Source: Ophthalmolycus amberensis
Taxonomy: Eukaryota > Chordata > Actinopteri > Perciformes > Zoarcidae
Assembly: GCA_024529925.1 (NCBI GenBank)
Contig: JAFEUB010000774.1
Span: 528,001 to 592,000 of the forward strand
Direction of reading: 5' to 3'
DNA: 64,000 bases
A model generated the notes under the pieces. It worked only from the letters and a program-made list of their open reading frames with translations. It ran no database searches and had not been told where the DNA came from. The position numbers and the translations under genes are program-made. Position 1 is the stretch's first letter, and each line of letters starts with the position of its first letter. Positions 33,500 through 45,881 of this stretch are shown in pieces.

Positions 33500-34560
33500 C
33501 ATATACTATGGCTTTTTAATGAATTATTTTACATACTATACTACGACTTTATTTTTACCATCATCTTTATATGGCATATCATTCTATAACTTTTTGTGAC
33601 ATGCTATACTATGACTTTTAAATGGTTTTAATGACTTTTTCGATATACGATGATAAGACTATTCTGGCATTCTATACTATGACTCTTTACTTTTTTGACA
33701 TGCTATTATGTGATTCTTTTTTTTTTACTTTACATACTATAGCTTTTTTTCTGAATATTATAAAATACTATAATATTATACTATGACTTTAAAAGAAATG
33801 TTGGTGGTTTTATGGCTTCCATGGTTGTCATGACTCACGTTGCTAGGGAAAGGGAAGACACAAAACCAGTCACAATCGGCAAAATAAAGTTTTTATATTT
33901 ACATGGAACAAGGCAAACACAAACAAGTAGTCAAACTACAAAGGAAAAGAAAGGGCTGGGGGATGCTGTTTAAAACAAATTATTCAATATAGCAAAACAG
34001 CTATACAAATACAAAAGTAAAACCTCACTAATTGAGCCTACTGAATGAAGACAGTGGAAACAGAACCCTAGTTAGATAACAGGAAACATTTAGAAATTTG
34101 TAATAGATTTTAAAAACGATCTACTAACTGTCCAGTCCTCAGATAAAGTGCCTCAATTGACACAGCTTGACACAACAGATGACACAGTGGAGAGCTGTTC
34201 GAGTAAGATCACAGCTGCCACGACAATCAGGCCAACGCTTTATGACGTGTTTGTGCTTTCTTTTCTCAGATTGTAGGGCTGGGGTTGGTTTTGGTCCAAT
34301 CTACGCAGGAAGTTGGATGGGGAGTGCCAACTACTACTTAGCATAGGCAAAGAACAACACTGAAAGGGCTATAGCAAGAGAGGAACTCTATACTCTGTCT
34401 TCTTTTATGATTTTTGTATTCGTTTCTTTAATTGCATACTTTAATATGACTTTTAGAACATATTAAGACCAAGACCGATTAATTGCCCAGTATACTTTGA
34501 GATTTTTCTTGACATACTACCACATACCGTACCATGATTTCATTATGGATGTCATTATTA
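33500..34560. repeat. Degenerate 'acatactatactatgactttt' repeat tract, interrupted
   Basis: 33500-33800 repeats variants of a catgctatactatgactttt phrase at irregular spacing. Similar phrases return at 34400-34560 (gcatactttaatatgac, acatactacca). The stretch between (about 33800-34400) is of different composition and may be an insertion; I found no clear terminal repeats or target duplication to prove it. Confidence 0.5.
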
Positions 34561-37500
34561 TTGTTTTTATTCTAGCATCTGATCATTTTATCATGATAAT
34601 CTGCACAGCGTTTGGAGCACTGGCAATGTGTAAAGTTGACCAAGTGTGGCAGAAGTTTTCCAACTGCTCATTTCATGTGGGAGAACATATTCATTTAAGC
34701 TGACAGTCTGGACATGAAACTGAAAGCAGCTGTGCTGCTTCACATCTAAAGTAATGACAGCACAGAGCCAAAGCTCGATGTGTTTTCTTCAATCACTGTT
34801 CATCCAAATGCCTATGAAGCTCATTCTATGTGAGACACCCGTATAGTAGGACGATATCATGGTGGAACGGGAGCTTTATGGAGGATTGCAATTCATTAGT
34901 CGGCCTTTGGCTGGATGCTGCCGTGGTTGCAGTGATACTGCTAATTTATTTCTGCAGCACAACTAATGGAGGATATAAAAGGCCTCAGGTTTGTCCATTC
35001 CAGTCTGTGCATTTAAAGGGCACAGCTCCAAATGATGAGAAAGCGCAGTGTTAAATGAGAGTTTTGTGGCAGTTAGAATGTGTATGTGCTCGGGTGGTCT
35101 GAATGATGGTGCCTCATTAAATAGCTGAAGAGTTGTGTTATTTTATTACAAGCAGCAGCAGCGTGGTGTGGATGTATTGTTTTCACCTTGTGAGTCTTTG
35201 TGTGTGTCACGAGAAAGGGAGCAGGAACACCATCATAGTTATCTTTTACTATGAAATCAAACGTATTTGAACTTTGCCTACCTTGCTTTCATATATAATT
35301 CAACACTGGCTGTGTGCTAGTTCTTTCTTTCTATTTTGAAAAGAAGAAGAACTAATACTGACACAGAACTACACAACGGGAGCTCTAGAGAAACCATTTT
35401 GGTGTCACATAAATACAGATGTGTGACCTCATGTAATAGGATTCATAAATTCTGACCTAACCTTCAAAAACGTTTTTGGAGGTGCAAGATACGAAATTGG
35501 GAGAATTCCGATTGCCTCTCAACGTCTCTCAAAATGGCGAAAGTGAGCCGGTGGCTCACAGCTAGCGTTGCAAACACCGCTAAAAGTTCAAACACGTGCG
35601 AAAGAGCTGACAGAGCTAGCAGTGTTTGCTTGAGGGGGAAATGGAGGGTGGGTGCCATGTTTTTGCGACGACGCTGTCTGTCAGGAAGGCATTGTTAGCT
35701 GTAACCGCTGTATGGGTGCAGTGCAGAGTATAGGGGCTGTGAGCGAGCCAGTGCGGCACGCTCACATGCACTAAAATAATGTGCGGCCGGCCCAGCTGTG
35801 TCGACAAAGCAAGGGAAAGCTCTGATGACAACTTTCTCACTTAGAAATTACTCCTCTACATCTTTACACAACAAATTGTTGTTTGCTGCTATATTCATGT
35901 TCGGAATGTTAAATATAGCTCCTTTATAGTCCCTGTACAAGTCCTGAAACTCATTTTGTCATAACAATAATTTCATCTTGCTTTGAAACCTAGCAGACAG
36001 ACACCACCCAACTGTAAGAATGAAAAAAGGGTTGAAAAACTTGTAGCTCTATCGGAGGTCGGGGGCAAAAGGGTCACGATGAACCAGATATTTTCACTGG
36101 GTTTTGACTCCACATGCTTCTCAATCCACACACGTTGCCCCCCGTGGTTTGGCCAGAGGTAATGATCTATGTCGAGAGAAAAGTACGACTTTACACCAAG
36201 GTACTACATGGGGGTCAGGGTCACCTTTGAACAGATGTTATGGCAGGGGCTGCCGCCAGTGCGTCAGGACATGGGTCAGTATTAAGCAGATGCTGCAGAC
36301 CAGAAGGGATTACCATGTCACATCCTCTTTGAGTTGACTAAATGCTGCCGTCTCTGTCAAGAGACCCCCTGCTTGTGAGTGAGAAAGTGGAAGTCCAGCT
36401 TTTCTGCTGTTGCCATGGCTTTGCTGAGAAATCATTGCTGATAACATATTGTGAGAAAGTGCTGTTGAACCCTGAAAAGGACCGTTTTGACTCTCTGCTG
36501 TCATGTCGTTCAGTCACTGTGTAGCTAACTGTGGTTAGTTAATATCCTGTGTGGTAACCTTAAGAAAGGGAGATTACTAACACTCAAAAAAATACAGCTA
36601 GAAGTATACAAATGTGTAATAAACAGTATTGACAAACTTATTTGTGCTATTTAGAAATTATGATTTTTTTTATGAATGTTTTCGTATTTAGCAAGGAATA
36701 AATTGCATTTCAACACTGGATGTTAAAATATACAATCAGTTTAAACTATGCCAATGGCAACTAATTCCATAGTGCTAATTGTTTCCAGTAAGACTGGGGA
36801 GTTCTTTAATTAATTAATCATTTTGTTGTACATCACATTTTTTATTATTTGCAGAATTAAATTATGGAATATAATGTTATTACGGTAGTCAATCATGATA
36901 TTTTTTTTTTAGTTCTGTATTTTACTTTCCCCCCTCTTACCTTGCAGTGTGCAGCTTCTGTCCGCAGGAACAATTGCAAATTAAGTGTTTCATCATTTCG
37001 TTCTCACGTTTTCTTCCTAGTAGCACGAGCAAAATTAAAGATGTGTCAATATTTTTCGACATGAATCCAATCATGCATTTAAATTGTTTCCCTTTAAATA
37101 GTAAAAACACAAATTATTTTGTTCTCACTTTGCCGTTTTCTGTGTTTTCTGTGTTTCTTTCATGCACTGATGGTATGATTTAGCCCAGCAGTGTGCTGTT
37201 TATTACAAAATGGGCAGACTGCTGAGCTCGACACCTCCCCACTGTTTCTGAATAATAAGTATTAACAGTGTGCTATATCCTCAATGAAAAATGCTCCAAT
37301 AGAGTGGTGGTAGCTGCATTTGGTGCGCGTGTGGCGTGTAGTACATGTCTGCCTTTTTACAAATAAATGCAGCTGAATTATGACCTTATTTGGATTAACC
37401 GGAAGGCTTTGTTGTATAGCAAGAGCTTTATTAATTCATGAAACTATCATGCTGTCACTCTCCCTCCCGGAGGTGATTAATATGGCTGTGACATAGAAGA

Positions 37501-38226
37501 GAAGTGAATTCCCTCTGGAAAAGTATGCACTGTGAATCTTCTCATCTATCTATCATTTATCTATGCTGTATATTTGTCGAGCATAATAAATCAATTTCCA
37601 TTATACTTCTAGTCACAGCAAGCTCTTCTTTGTATACTGTGCATGGCTTTCAACAGTTACGCACACCAACACAGATATAACCGTTAAGGTTTCAATACAC
37701 ACTCCCTTTACCAAAGATGTTCGCAAATGAGACGCAAAGGCAGTTTCTGCTGTTCGGCAACATTTGCATCTCCTTTCCGTCTGTACAGGAAGGTGTTTAT
37801 GTCCTTTATGTTCAGTGCTGATTTTACTTCACAGCGCCAAGACATGGCAGACAGCACTTTAAAATAACCCTGTTTGAGAACTAAATAGATGATCATGCGA
37901 AATACAGAGAGCAAAGGCAAGATTGAATAAGTGAAGGAGAAATAAAGAGATGGAGATGAATGAACGAGGTGAAGGACTGAGGAATTTCTTTCCCTGATGG
38001 GGTGTCAAAATCACTTTTTACTAATGTCCCTCTTAACCCTGAATGTGTCACTGTGCGGGTATACACACACACACACACGCACACACTTCCACAGGCACAG
38101 CCATTAGTTTTCTTGAGCCATCTGGTCTGAGCTTTTAAAGCCAGTTTAGTGGGCCAGTGAGCACAGACAGAAAGAGACAGACAGGGGGAGCAAGGTGAAA
38201 ATGGGGACACGTGCTCTAACTTAAAA
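34561..38226. other. Intergenic, no gene seen
   Basis: No gene recognised. The GC-richer block at 35430-35850 reads like a degraded dispersed repeat but was not identifiable. The rest is AT-rich and unremarkable, with one CA microsatellite near 38060-38085. Confidence 0.55.
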
Positions 38227-38848
38227 CAGACAAAGAAGAACCATAGTGAATTTTGGGTCACCTTGTCATAAACATCCAGCCACCTTATTAAAAGGGACAG
38301 TTCGACATTTAGGGAAATACACTTCTTCACTTCCCTACCGAGAGTGAAATGAGAAAATCGATACCACTCTCATAAATACAGCGGGTAAAATAAGTATTGA
38401 ACATGTCACCATTTTTCTCAGTAAATATATTTCTAAAGGTGCTATTGACATGCAATTTTTGTACGAAGCATTAAATAAATTTCAGTAAGCGTGTTCAATA
38501 CTTTTTCCCTGTGTCATTCCATTTTATTACACATAACTTAATTTCTGAACATATTTGTTCGGATTTCTTTGTATGTATGGATTACTTGGCTTGTTACCGA
38601 CATCTGGTGAAAATTTCATGTCAATAGCACCTTTAAAATATATTTACTGAGAAAAATGGTGACGTGTTCAATACTTATTTTACCCGCTGTATATATGAGA
38701 GTGGTATCGATTTTCTCATTTCACTCTCGGTAGGAAGGTGAAGAAGTGTATTTCCCTAAATGTCGAACTGTCCCTTTTAATAAGGTGGGCGGATGTTTAT
38801 GACAAGGTGACCCAAAATTCACTATGGTTCTTCTTTGTCTCTTCTTTG
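38227..38848. repeat. Fold-back inverted repeat, about 148-bp arms
   Basis: The left arm 38227-38374 and right arm about 38693-38840 are nearly perfect reverse complements. They share 'gaccaaaattc'-type sequence, 'cctta', the transposon end 'aaaagggacagttcgac' and 'gataccactctcata'. The arms include about 60 bp of host flank outside the transposon end. A Tc1-like MITE occupies the apex. The right arm adds a small duplication of gacaaagaaga (38831-38850). Confidence 0.9.
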
Positions 38849-39248
38849 TCTGTATATGGTTAGCTTAGCTTAGCACAAAGTCTGGAAACAGGGGAAGCAG
38901 CTAGCATGCAAGGTATACTGCCTATGAGCATCTCTAAAGCTCACAATTTAACACATCTCTCATTTGTTTAATCCACACAAAAAAACTTAACGTAAAACAA
39001 CACGTTGAGTGCCGGACGATTTCTTTCTTTACAGTGATGACAAGTTGTCACTGTGCCCGGCCAAGATATATTCAAGTGTATAATCCCCCCATAAAACAAC
39101 GTGTAGTTTTACTCTCTTTTGTGTGTGCGCGGATGCTAAGCTAACCCAACTAGCTGCTAGCGCTAGCTTTATATTTACTGTAGGCTAGATAGTTTCAATC
39201 TACTCATAATTCTCGAGGAAAAGCCAAAATGTTGAACTGTTCCTTTAA
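38288..39248. mobile_element. Non-autonomous DNA transposon, rearranged
   Basis: The left end 'ttaaaagggacagttcgaca' and the right end (reverse complement 'ttaaaggaacagttcaaca') are matching terminal inverted repeats. The interior 'ggttagcttagcttagcaca' and 'tctggaaacaggggaagcag' is the wording of a very common percomorph repeat. The left part is interrupted by an inverted copy of its own end and flank plus a MITE. No transposase. Confidence 0.75.
38379..38689. mobile_element. Tc1/mariner-type MITE, 311 bp
   Basis: Terminal inverted repeats of about 74 bp start 'cagcgggtaaaataagtatt'. The target-site duplication is TA (38377-38378 and 38690-38691). The 150-bp centre has no coding potential. 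TIR length and TA target fit Tc1/mariner. Confidence 0.85.
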
Positions 39249-42227
39249 CTTGACCTATCTTTAACTTTGATGATTGTCAAGCTTTGGAAAGTCTTTGTTA
39301 CAGATGTTGGGGCGAAACATCTTGCAAGGTAAAAGTGTTTTACCCATGGCTCCATGGACCTGTAAGGGGCTGCTGTTCATTTTTTAAAGTGCAGCTATAA
39401 TAGCCAGTCTAATATCTATGTCAGCCTAACTACAGATTAGACAAAGAATGAAATGGTGTGTTTTGAATTGATGTCAAAGAATTATCGATTACCGTGCCGT
39501 GTACGTTCAAGAAACACACACAAATGAGCAGCTTTATCATGAGGCCATTCAGGAGGTGTCCAATTTCCCTTCACTAGTCATTGATAAGCACTCTCCTTGC
39601 CTGTCACTCAGGACTTAGACTGATTCCCTCTCAGCCCACGAGCCCAATTTAGTCTCCACATGAATCTATCACACAGCGATGTTATCTGCAAGTAACCCAA
39701 TATCCCTCTTACCCCTCCATCCATCTTTCCTTCTCTGTCTCTCTGCCCTCCCCGCCACCTTCCTCTTTCTCTATTTCTGCCTGGTCCCTCGCCTTCATTG
39801 CTCTTGTACCTTTCACTGTTTTCTCCCCGCTGTCTTTCATCCACTGATCCCTTGCTGGAGGACCTCACAAACTAATCAAGTGAAGGGGAGAACCTGACTT
39901 TGCATATAGATCATATCCACAGTTGACAAGGGATAGAGAAGAAAAATGTCTCCATCGCTTACATATGAAGCATTTCAGTAATGTGATGGATGAGTTGCAT
40001 TTAGCTTCAGCAAACTTTTGAGGCAACTCACTGATATGACTTGATTAATGACCACGCTGAGACGTCCACTGCAAGAGGGAACCTATTGGGGAAGGAAATT
40101 CTCCTCAGAGGATCTCAGATAAAACACTGGCTGGTTCTGTCGATCAGCCCCCTCATACTCCTATTAAAGAATACAGAGTAGATTTATGTGCAATCTTCTG
40201 AACGATGACACTATATACAGTATTTCTCTCATTGAAATTACATTATATGATTTTTAGGATGAAAATCAAGATGCAATCAGCAAAAAGAGGGACGAAATAA
40301 GTATCATAAATGCTGATTGGCTGGTGGCCCACAGACTCAAACTGCTTTGGTAATGGGCTCCAGAGGTAAGGGACATGATCGTGATATAAAAGACAACTCT
40401 AGGAGGAGAGCCTAGGGATGCTGAACCTGAACAAGCATGTATCACCTGTCAGCACAAAACTGTAGACAGGATATTAAAATCCTCAATTATGAAAATTAGT
40501 TTTTTTTTTAAGCCAGGATGTTGTGAAGCAAAGACTTAATTAATCAATCTCTAATGGTCAAATGTCTTCATAGTATCTAGGGAGAGAATATCCCTCGGGG
40601 TTTATGACCTGGGGGTGCATCACATAATATGAAGCAGATGTTAAACATAATCAGAGCTGCATCTTAATTTTAATGAATCCTGCAGGGTCATAATAAGTGC
40701 CATTAAATACCACATGGCACCACAAAGCCTAAAACCCATGGCAATAGCTGGTTACGATTATGCGACAATATGGAGCGCGGGAAACTATTGAGTACTGTGA
40801 GTGCGGCGTTTTAAGGGGTGATATAGTGCAGGAGATACTTTATTTCAACAAGTCAGCCAACCAAAGTCACGCCCTTACCAGCCCTATTCTGCCCAGTATG
40901 CCAGTCTATTCCTAGCAAGTGCAGAGGCAACACTTGTGCAAAGAGTACAACATAAAGAGTACAGTATCTTCTTTTCCCCTAAAAAATGCAGAGTGTCCTG
41001 AGAGTCAAGGCTGCTGATGGAAGACAGGCACACAGGTCATTAGCGTTACACTCTGCCAAGCTCTGCACATTTAGTGTCTCATTAAAGGGCTGGTTTGACA
41101 TCAGATTCGGTGCGTTATTGCAGTAGTGATTGTGCATATGGAAAAGCTGCTGCATCAACAGACTTGTTGTTTGTTTGTAAGAGCCTGACACTGAAGTCCA
41201 TACCACAGTCAGCAGGCACTGCGGCTACTTTCAAATTAAAAGCCCAAATCTTTTCCTGAAAACTGAACGTTTTTGAAGAGTCTACAGTTCCCTGTTTCTA
41301 CCTTACCTCCCTCTCTGGAAGCTGTATAGTCCCCCACACATACACAGGGAGCAGATTTTGGTTAAACACAGACACAGACACACACAGACACTCATGAAAA
41401 CAGATATAATTGTGATTCTGTTCCTTTCCAATCAAGGTGTATATGTAAAATTTGTATACGCAGTAATTATCCTCTCTCTTTGTCTGATTGATTTCGTGTT
41501 TGAGAGAATAAAGGAAACTACAGGACACAACTTTATATAGACATCGTACAAAAATACAGGGCATCTTCCTGATCTGTGACTGCATCCCTTACAATGATGT
41601 TATAATACCATCAACATCGTTCTCTACATAAAGCATAATTGATGTTATACTGAATATCCTATCAACCAAAACCATACTTGAAAATGTATTGAAAGTGTAT
41701 GTAATCTATAATGATGCTGAAGTGATTCAATATCACTGTTGCTGTCTAGGATTATTGAAATACACCAAAGAAATCTCATTTGTTGTTTTTTCGTTCTCAC
41801 TTTGTATTTAGCGGCTGGGACTATCGATCCTAAGCCTTTGACTAGTTGTATGTATCAGGCTTTAAAAGATTTCTGTGGGCAACAGCAAACGAGAAGAGCT
41901 GCTCTTACATGTATTTAGTATAGTTATTGACCTCAAACCTCCATCCCTGTATGCAAATGTGGTCTTTCTCTTTGTCAGCTTTTTCAATTCCTTTGAGATA
42001 CATTGAGTAGAGGTGGAGTGCCCCTTAATGCTTGCCATATCATCCTATTTTAATTGAATCTGAGAATCTGTTACATGTATAGCTTTGTCATTATTCTCAA
42101 TACCATTGATAGTGTCACATTTATGTGACAATATCGTTAGCATGCATGGCTGAATTGTCGCCTCTTATGTCTGTATTGATTGTTCTTGCGAAGTGATCAC
42201 AAATTGCTGAATGTTTCCAAAATACTT
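39249..42227. other. Intergenic, no gene seen
   Basis: Contains a pyrimidine-rich block (39690-39850) and AT-rich DNA. Nothing codes for a recognisable protein. 40655-40750 is free of simple repeats and rich in ATTA-type motifs, but nothing beyond that can be said. Confidence 0.6.
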
Positions 42228-43424
42228 GTTGCCATAAACTCTTCACTGCTATCTTACTCTAGACCAGGGGTCTCAAACTCATTTTCACTCCGGGCCACAT
42301 CAGCATCATGGTCGCCCACAAAGGGCCGGTTGTAACTGTCACTACTCGTAACATATTGTTAAATAACTGTCTGCATTCACAGTTTAAAGTAGTCTTGAAT
42401 GTACTCACAATACATTTCCATGTTAAATGTACAGTAACCAGCCAAAGAGCTGCTTCTATGACTGTTTCAGTATCTCATAATTTTGACTGTCAATCTCATA
42501 ATTTTGACTTTCAATCTCATAATTTTGACTTTCAATCTCATAATTTTGACTTTCAATCTCATCATTTTGACTTTCAATCTCATCATTTTGACTTTCAATC
42601 TCATCATTTTGACTTTCAATCTCATCATTTTGACTTTCTAATCTCATCATTTTGACTTTCTAATCTCATACTTTTGACTTTCAATCTCATCATTTTGACT
42701 TTCAATCTCATCGTTTTGACTTTCTAATCTCATACTTTTGACTTTCAATCTCATCATTTTGACTTTCAATCTCATCATTTTGACTTTCCAATCTCATACT
42801 TTTGACTTTCAATCTCATCATTTTGACTTTCAATCTCATCATTTTGACTTTCAATCTCATCATTTTGACTTTCTAATCTCATACTTTTGACTTTCAATCT
42901 CATCATTTTGACTTTCAATCTCATCATTTTGACTTTCTAATCTCATACTTTTGACTTTCAATCTCATCATTTTGACTTTCAATCTCATCATTTTGACTTT
43001 CAATCTCATCATTTTGACTTTCTAATCTCATCATTTTGACTTTCAATCTCATCATTTTGACTTTCAATCTCATCATTTTGACTTTCTAATCTCATCATTT
43101 TGACTTTCAATCTCATCATTTTGACTTTCTAATCTCATCATTTTGACTTTCAATCTCATCATTTTGACTTTCTAATCTCATCATTTTGACTTTCAATCTC
43201 ATCATTTTGACTTTCAATCTCATCATTTTGACTTTCTAATCTCATCATTTTGACTTTCAATCTCATCATTTTGACTTTCAATCTCATCATTTTGACTTTC
43301 TAATCTCATCATTTTGACTTTCTAATCTCATACTTTTGACTTTCTATCTAGAATTATGACTTTCTATCATAGTTATGACTTTCTATCTCATAACTTCGAC
43401 TATGGGGATATTTTTATCCCCATA
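42228..43424. repeat. 1.2-kb tandem duplication, unit 1
   Basis: Unit 1 begins with 37 bp of host sequence (gttgccataaactcttcac...), then the hAT left end at 42265, then the minisatellite. Unit 2 begins at 43425 with the same 37 bp and the same hAT left end at 43462 (offset exactly 1197). Single-copy parts are almost identical; unit 1 has a few extra bases near 42424-42445. Confidence 0.95.
42474..43400. repeat. 21-bp minisatellite, array 1
   Basis: About 40 copies of aatctcatcattttgactttc, with a 22-bp form that has an extra t and variants ATAATTTT, ATACTTTT and ATCGTTTT. The period is a multiple of three, which leaves both strands open and gives false repetitive 'proteins'. Confidence 0.97.
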
Positions 43425-43425
43425 G
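43400..43425. repeat. Perfect hairpin at the duplication junction
   Basis: ctatggggata, then tttt, then tatccccatag: 11-bp perfect arms. The first arm is element sequence also present at the end of unit 2 (near 44261-44272). The second arm exists only at the junction between the two units. Confidence 0.93.
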
Positions 43426-44272
43426 TTGCCATAAACTCTTCACTGCTATCTTACTCTAGACCAGGGGTCTCAAACTCATTTTCACTCCGGGCCACATCAG
43501 CATCATGGTCGCCCACAAAGGGCCGGTTGTAACTGTCACTACTCGTAACATATTGTTAAATAACTGTCTGCATTCACAGTTTAAAGTAGTCTTGAATGTA
43601 CTCACAATACATTTCCATGTATTCCAAAGAGCTGGTTCTATGACTGTTTCAGTATCTCATAATTTTGACTGTCAATCTCATAATTTTGACTTTCAATCTC
43701 ATAATTTTGACTTTCAATCTCATCATTTTGACTTTCAATCTCATCATTTTGACTTTCAATCTCATCATTTTGACTTTCAATCTCATCATTTTGACTTTCA
43801 ATCTCATCATTTTGACTTTCTAATCTCATCATTTTGACTTTCTAATCTCATACTTTTGACTTTCAATCTCATCATTTTGACTTTCAATCTCATCGTTTTG
43901 ACTTTCTAATCTCATACTTTTGACTTTCAATCTCATCATTTTGACTTTCAATCTCATCATTTTGACTTTCTAATCTCATACTTTTGACTTTCAATCTCAT
44001 CATTTTGACTTTCAATCTCATCATTTTGACTTTCAATCTCATCATTTTGACTTTCAATCTCATCATTTTGACTTTCTAATCTCATCATTTTGACTTTCAA
44101 TCTCATCATTTTGACTTTCAATCTCATCATTTTGACTTTCAATCTCATCATTTTGACTTTCTAATCTCATCATTTTGACTTTCTAATCTCATACTTTTGA
44201 CTTTCTATCTAGAATTATGACTTTCTATCATAGTTATGACTTTCTATCTCATAACTTCGACTATGGGGATAT
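43425..44272. repeat. 1.2-kb tandem duplication, unit 2
   Basis: Second copy of host flank, hAT left end and minisatellite. It is shorter than unit 1 because its array has fewer units. After 44272 the element runs on into its A/T-rich and GGGCC-rich right end, which is present once. Confidence 0.93.
43658..44259. repeat. 21-bp minisatellite, array 2
   Basis: About 28 copies of the same 21/22-bp unit. The order of variant units (AATTTT types first, then CATTTT, then the unique ATCGTTTT at 43892, then ACTTTT types) matches array 1 (ATCGTTTT at 42710). The arrays were therefore duplicated together and then changed copy number. Confidence 0.95.
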
Positions 44273-45799
44273 TTTTATTATCAAGTCAAACTTTAAAAAA
44301 AATAAAAATAAAAATAAATTTTTAACATTTTTTTTTTTTTTTGCTGGCGGATTCGCGGGCCACATAAAATGACGTAGCGGGCCGGATTCGGCCCGCGGGC
44401 CGGGAGTTTGAGACCCCTACTCTAGACCCTTACACTTATTCCATACATGGTACGCTAAAAGAGGTGTATGGAATGCAAAAGCCTTCTGCTTATATAACAA
44501 ACATATTTGCATCCTTGGGCCTCAACTACTTGTCCACTTGAGGAAAGCAAAACAAATGTAAATTTTGAGTGGATTATTCATAAATTATATAAATTAGCTT
44601 TATACAACCATGTTGATGGCATAACTCCTGAACCTTCTCCTAAACGTATTGTAGCTAACCCTAACCCTTGTAAAAACATACTCATAAATACATATATAAA
44701 AGTCTTGCAAGTAAACATTCTTGGATATGTTCATCAGCCATGCTCTTCCATAAGAAACAGCCAGGTATTTGTCCTTAAGCTTGTTGCGTCGTTGCTTACA
44801 TAGACTGTGTAGCAAACATCTATCCAACATGTCCTTGCCAAAGTCATCTGTTGGCCTGTCATCACCAAACAAATGATTGCCCTGCCTTCATTGTCTCACC
44901 TCTCTGCCTTTTCTAACTCTACACAGATCTCTATCCCCATGGGCATAAAGCCATTTTAGCATGTCATGTTTTTTAATATCCCCTTGTGCCACCTATAAAT
45001 ATTTATTAAAGATCTGCCATTAAGATGGGCCAAAAAGGACCCGGCGCTAGACTGCAAGCAAACACCTTTTGTTTGACTTCTGTAATACACTTCTGGTTTA
45101 GAAGCCAAACTGCAAACGTTATAAGAGAGCAGACATGCTCCAGCATCATAAGGCACGAGGACTTTTCATGACTTTGATTTCGCAATTCAAAGCTCAGAGC
45201 CATGTGAGAAGACAAAGAAATGTCAGATTTAGAGATAAGAAAAGAATAAAAAGAAAGAATATTCTGATATCCATATAGTTGGAACTTCTAAATATCAGAT
45301 ACTGAGTTTGGAATTGCGAACAGGTTACATAATGTCTAGAATATTTTAGTGCCCTAACAGGCCAAACAGTGTTTGGACACTTTCAGCATGGCACACATCA
45401 CAGTCTTAACAGGGATTAAACCCTCATGACTTCATGCTGAGGTGAAATATTTGACTACGTGAGAAGAATTACCTTAACTTTGGACCAGCATTGTCATTGA
45501 CAATGACGGTGTATCTAGGCATTTAATGGGAGAATACTGTAAATGCATTCATTTGAAAAGAGTGAGATGAGAAAGAAACTTGTGTTTTTGAGCCAAAGGG
45601 GCTTAAACAACTTTGTCCTCTATCTGTCCCTTCTCACGTCTCTCCTTCCCATAACTCTTCACCTTATTCCTATTTCTTCCCTCTTCCCCAGTCACACCAG
45701 CCCTCCGGCCCCTCCACCTCTCCATTTGGCTGCTGTACTTTCTGTCCTGCTTCGTTCTCCCTCCAAGGCCCTGTCTGGCCCAGTTTGGATCAGCGACTT

Positions 45800-45801
<2 letters not shown>

Positions 45802-45880
<79 letters not shown>
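45802..45880. repeat. (GT)n microsatellite, 79 bp
   Basis: About 40 uninterrupted GT dinucleotides, the longest in the window. Capable of Z-DNA and likely polymorphic. Confidence 0.97.

Positions 45881-45881
<1 letters not shown>

Larger units (their letters stand above)
42265..44419. mobile_element. hAT-type non-autonomous transposon carrying minisatellites
   Basis: Outer ends are 'caggggtctcaaactc' and 'gagtttgagacccct(a)', a terminal inverted repeat of about 16 bp. The 8-bp target duplication ctctagac is perfect (42257-42264 and 44420-44427). TIR sequence and 8-bp duplication are diagnostic of hAT. Subterminal regions are GGGCC-rich. There is no transposase; the interior is a 21-bp minisatellite. 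A second left end at 43462 belongs to the internal tandem duplication. Confidence 0.92.

Noticed and set aside
35430..35850. GC-richer block as a possible gene promoter or CpG island
   Set aside because: It has few CpGs, no adjacent exon and reads like a degraded dispersed repeat; both supported genes have their promoters outside the window.
37893..38330. 145-codon minus-strand frame
   Set aside because: It spans a CA microsatellite and one arm of the fold-back repeat; no domain.
42308..44151. Repetitive open frames on both strands that look like a tandem-repeat protein
   Set aside because: They are by-products of a 21-bp minisatellite inside a hAT element; the period is a multiple of three, so several frames stay open on both strands.
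42474..44259. Regularly spaced repeats resembling a CRISPR array
   Set aside because: The units abut with no unique spacers, the genome is vertebrate, and there are no cas genes.
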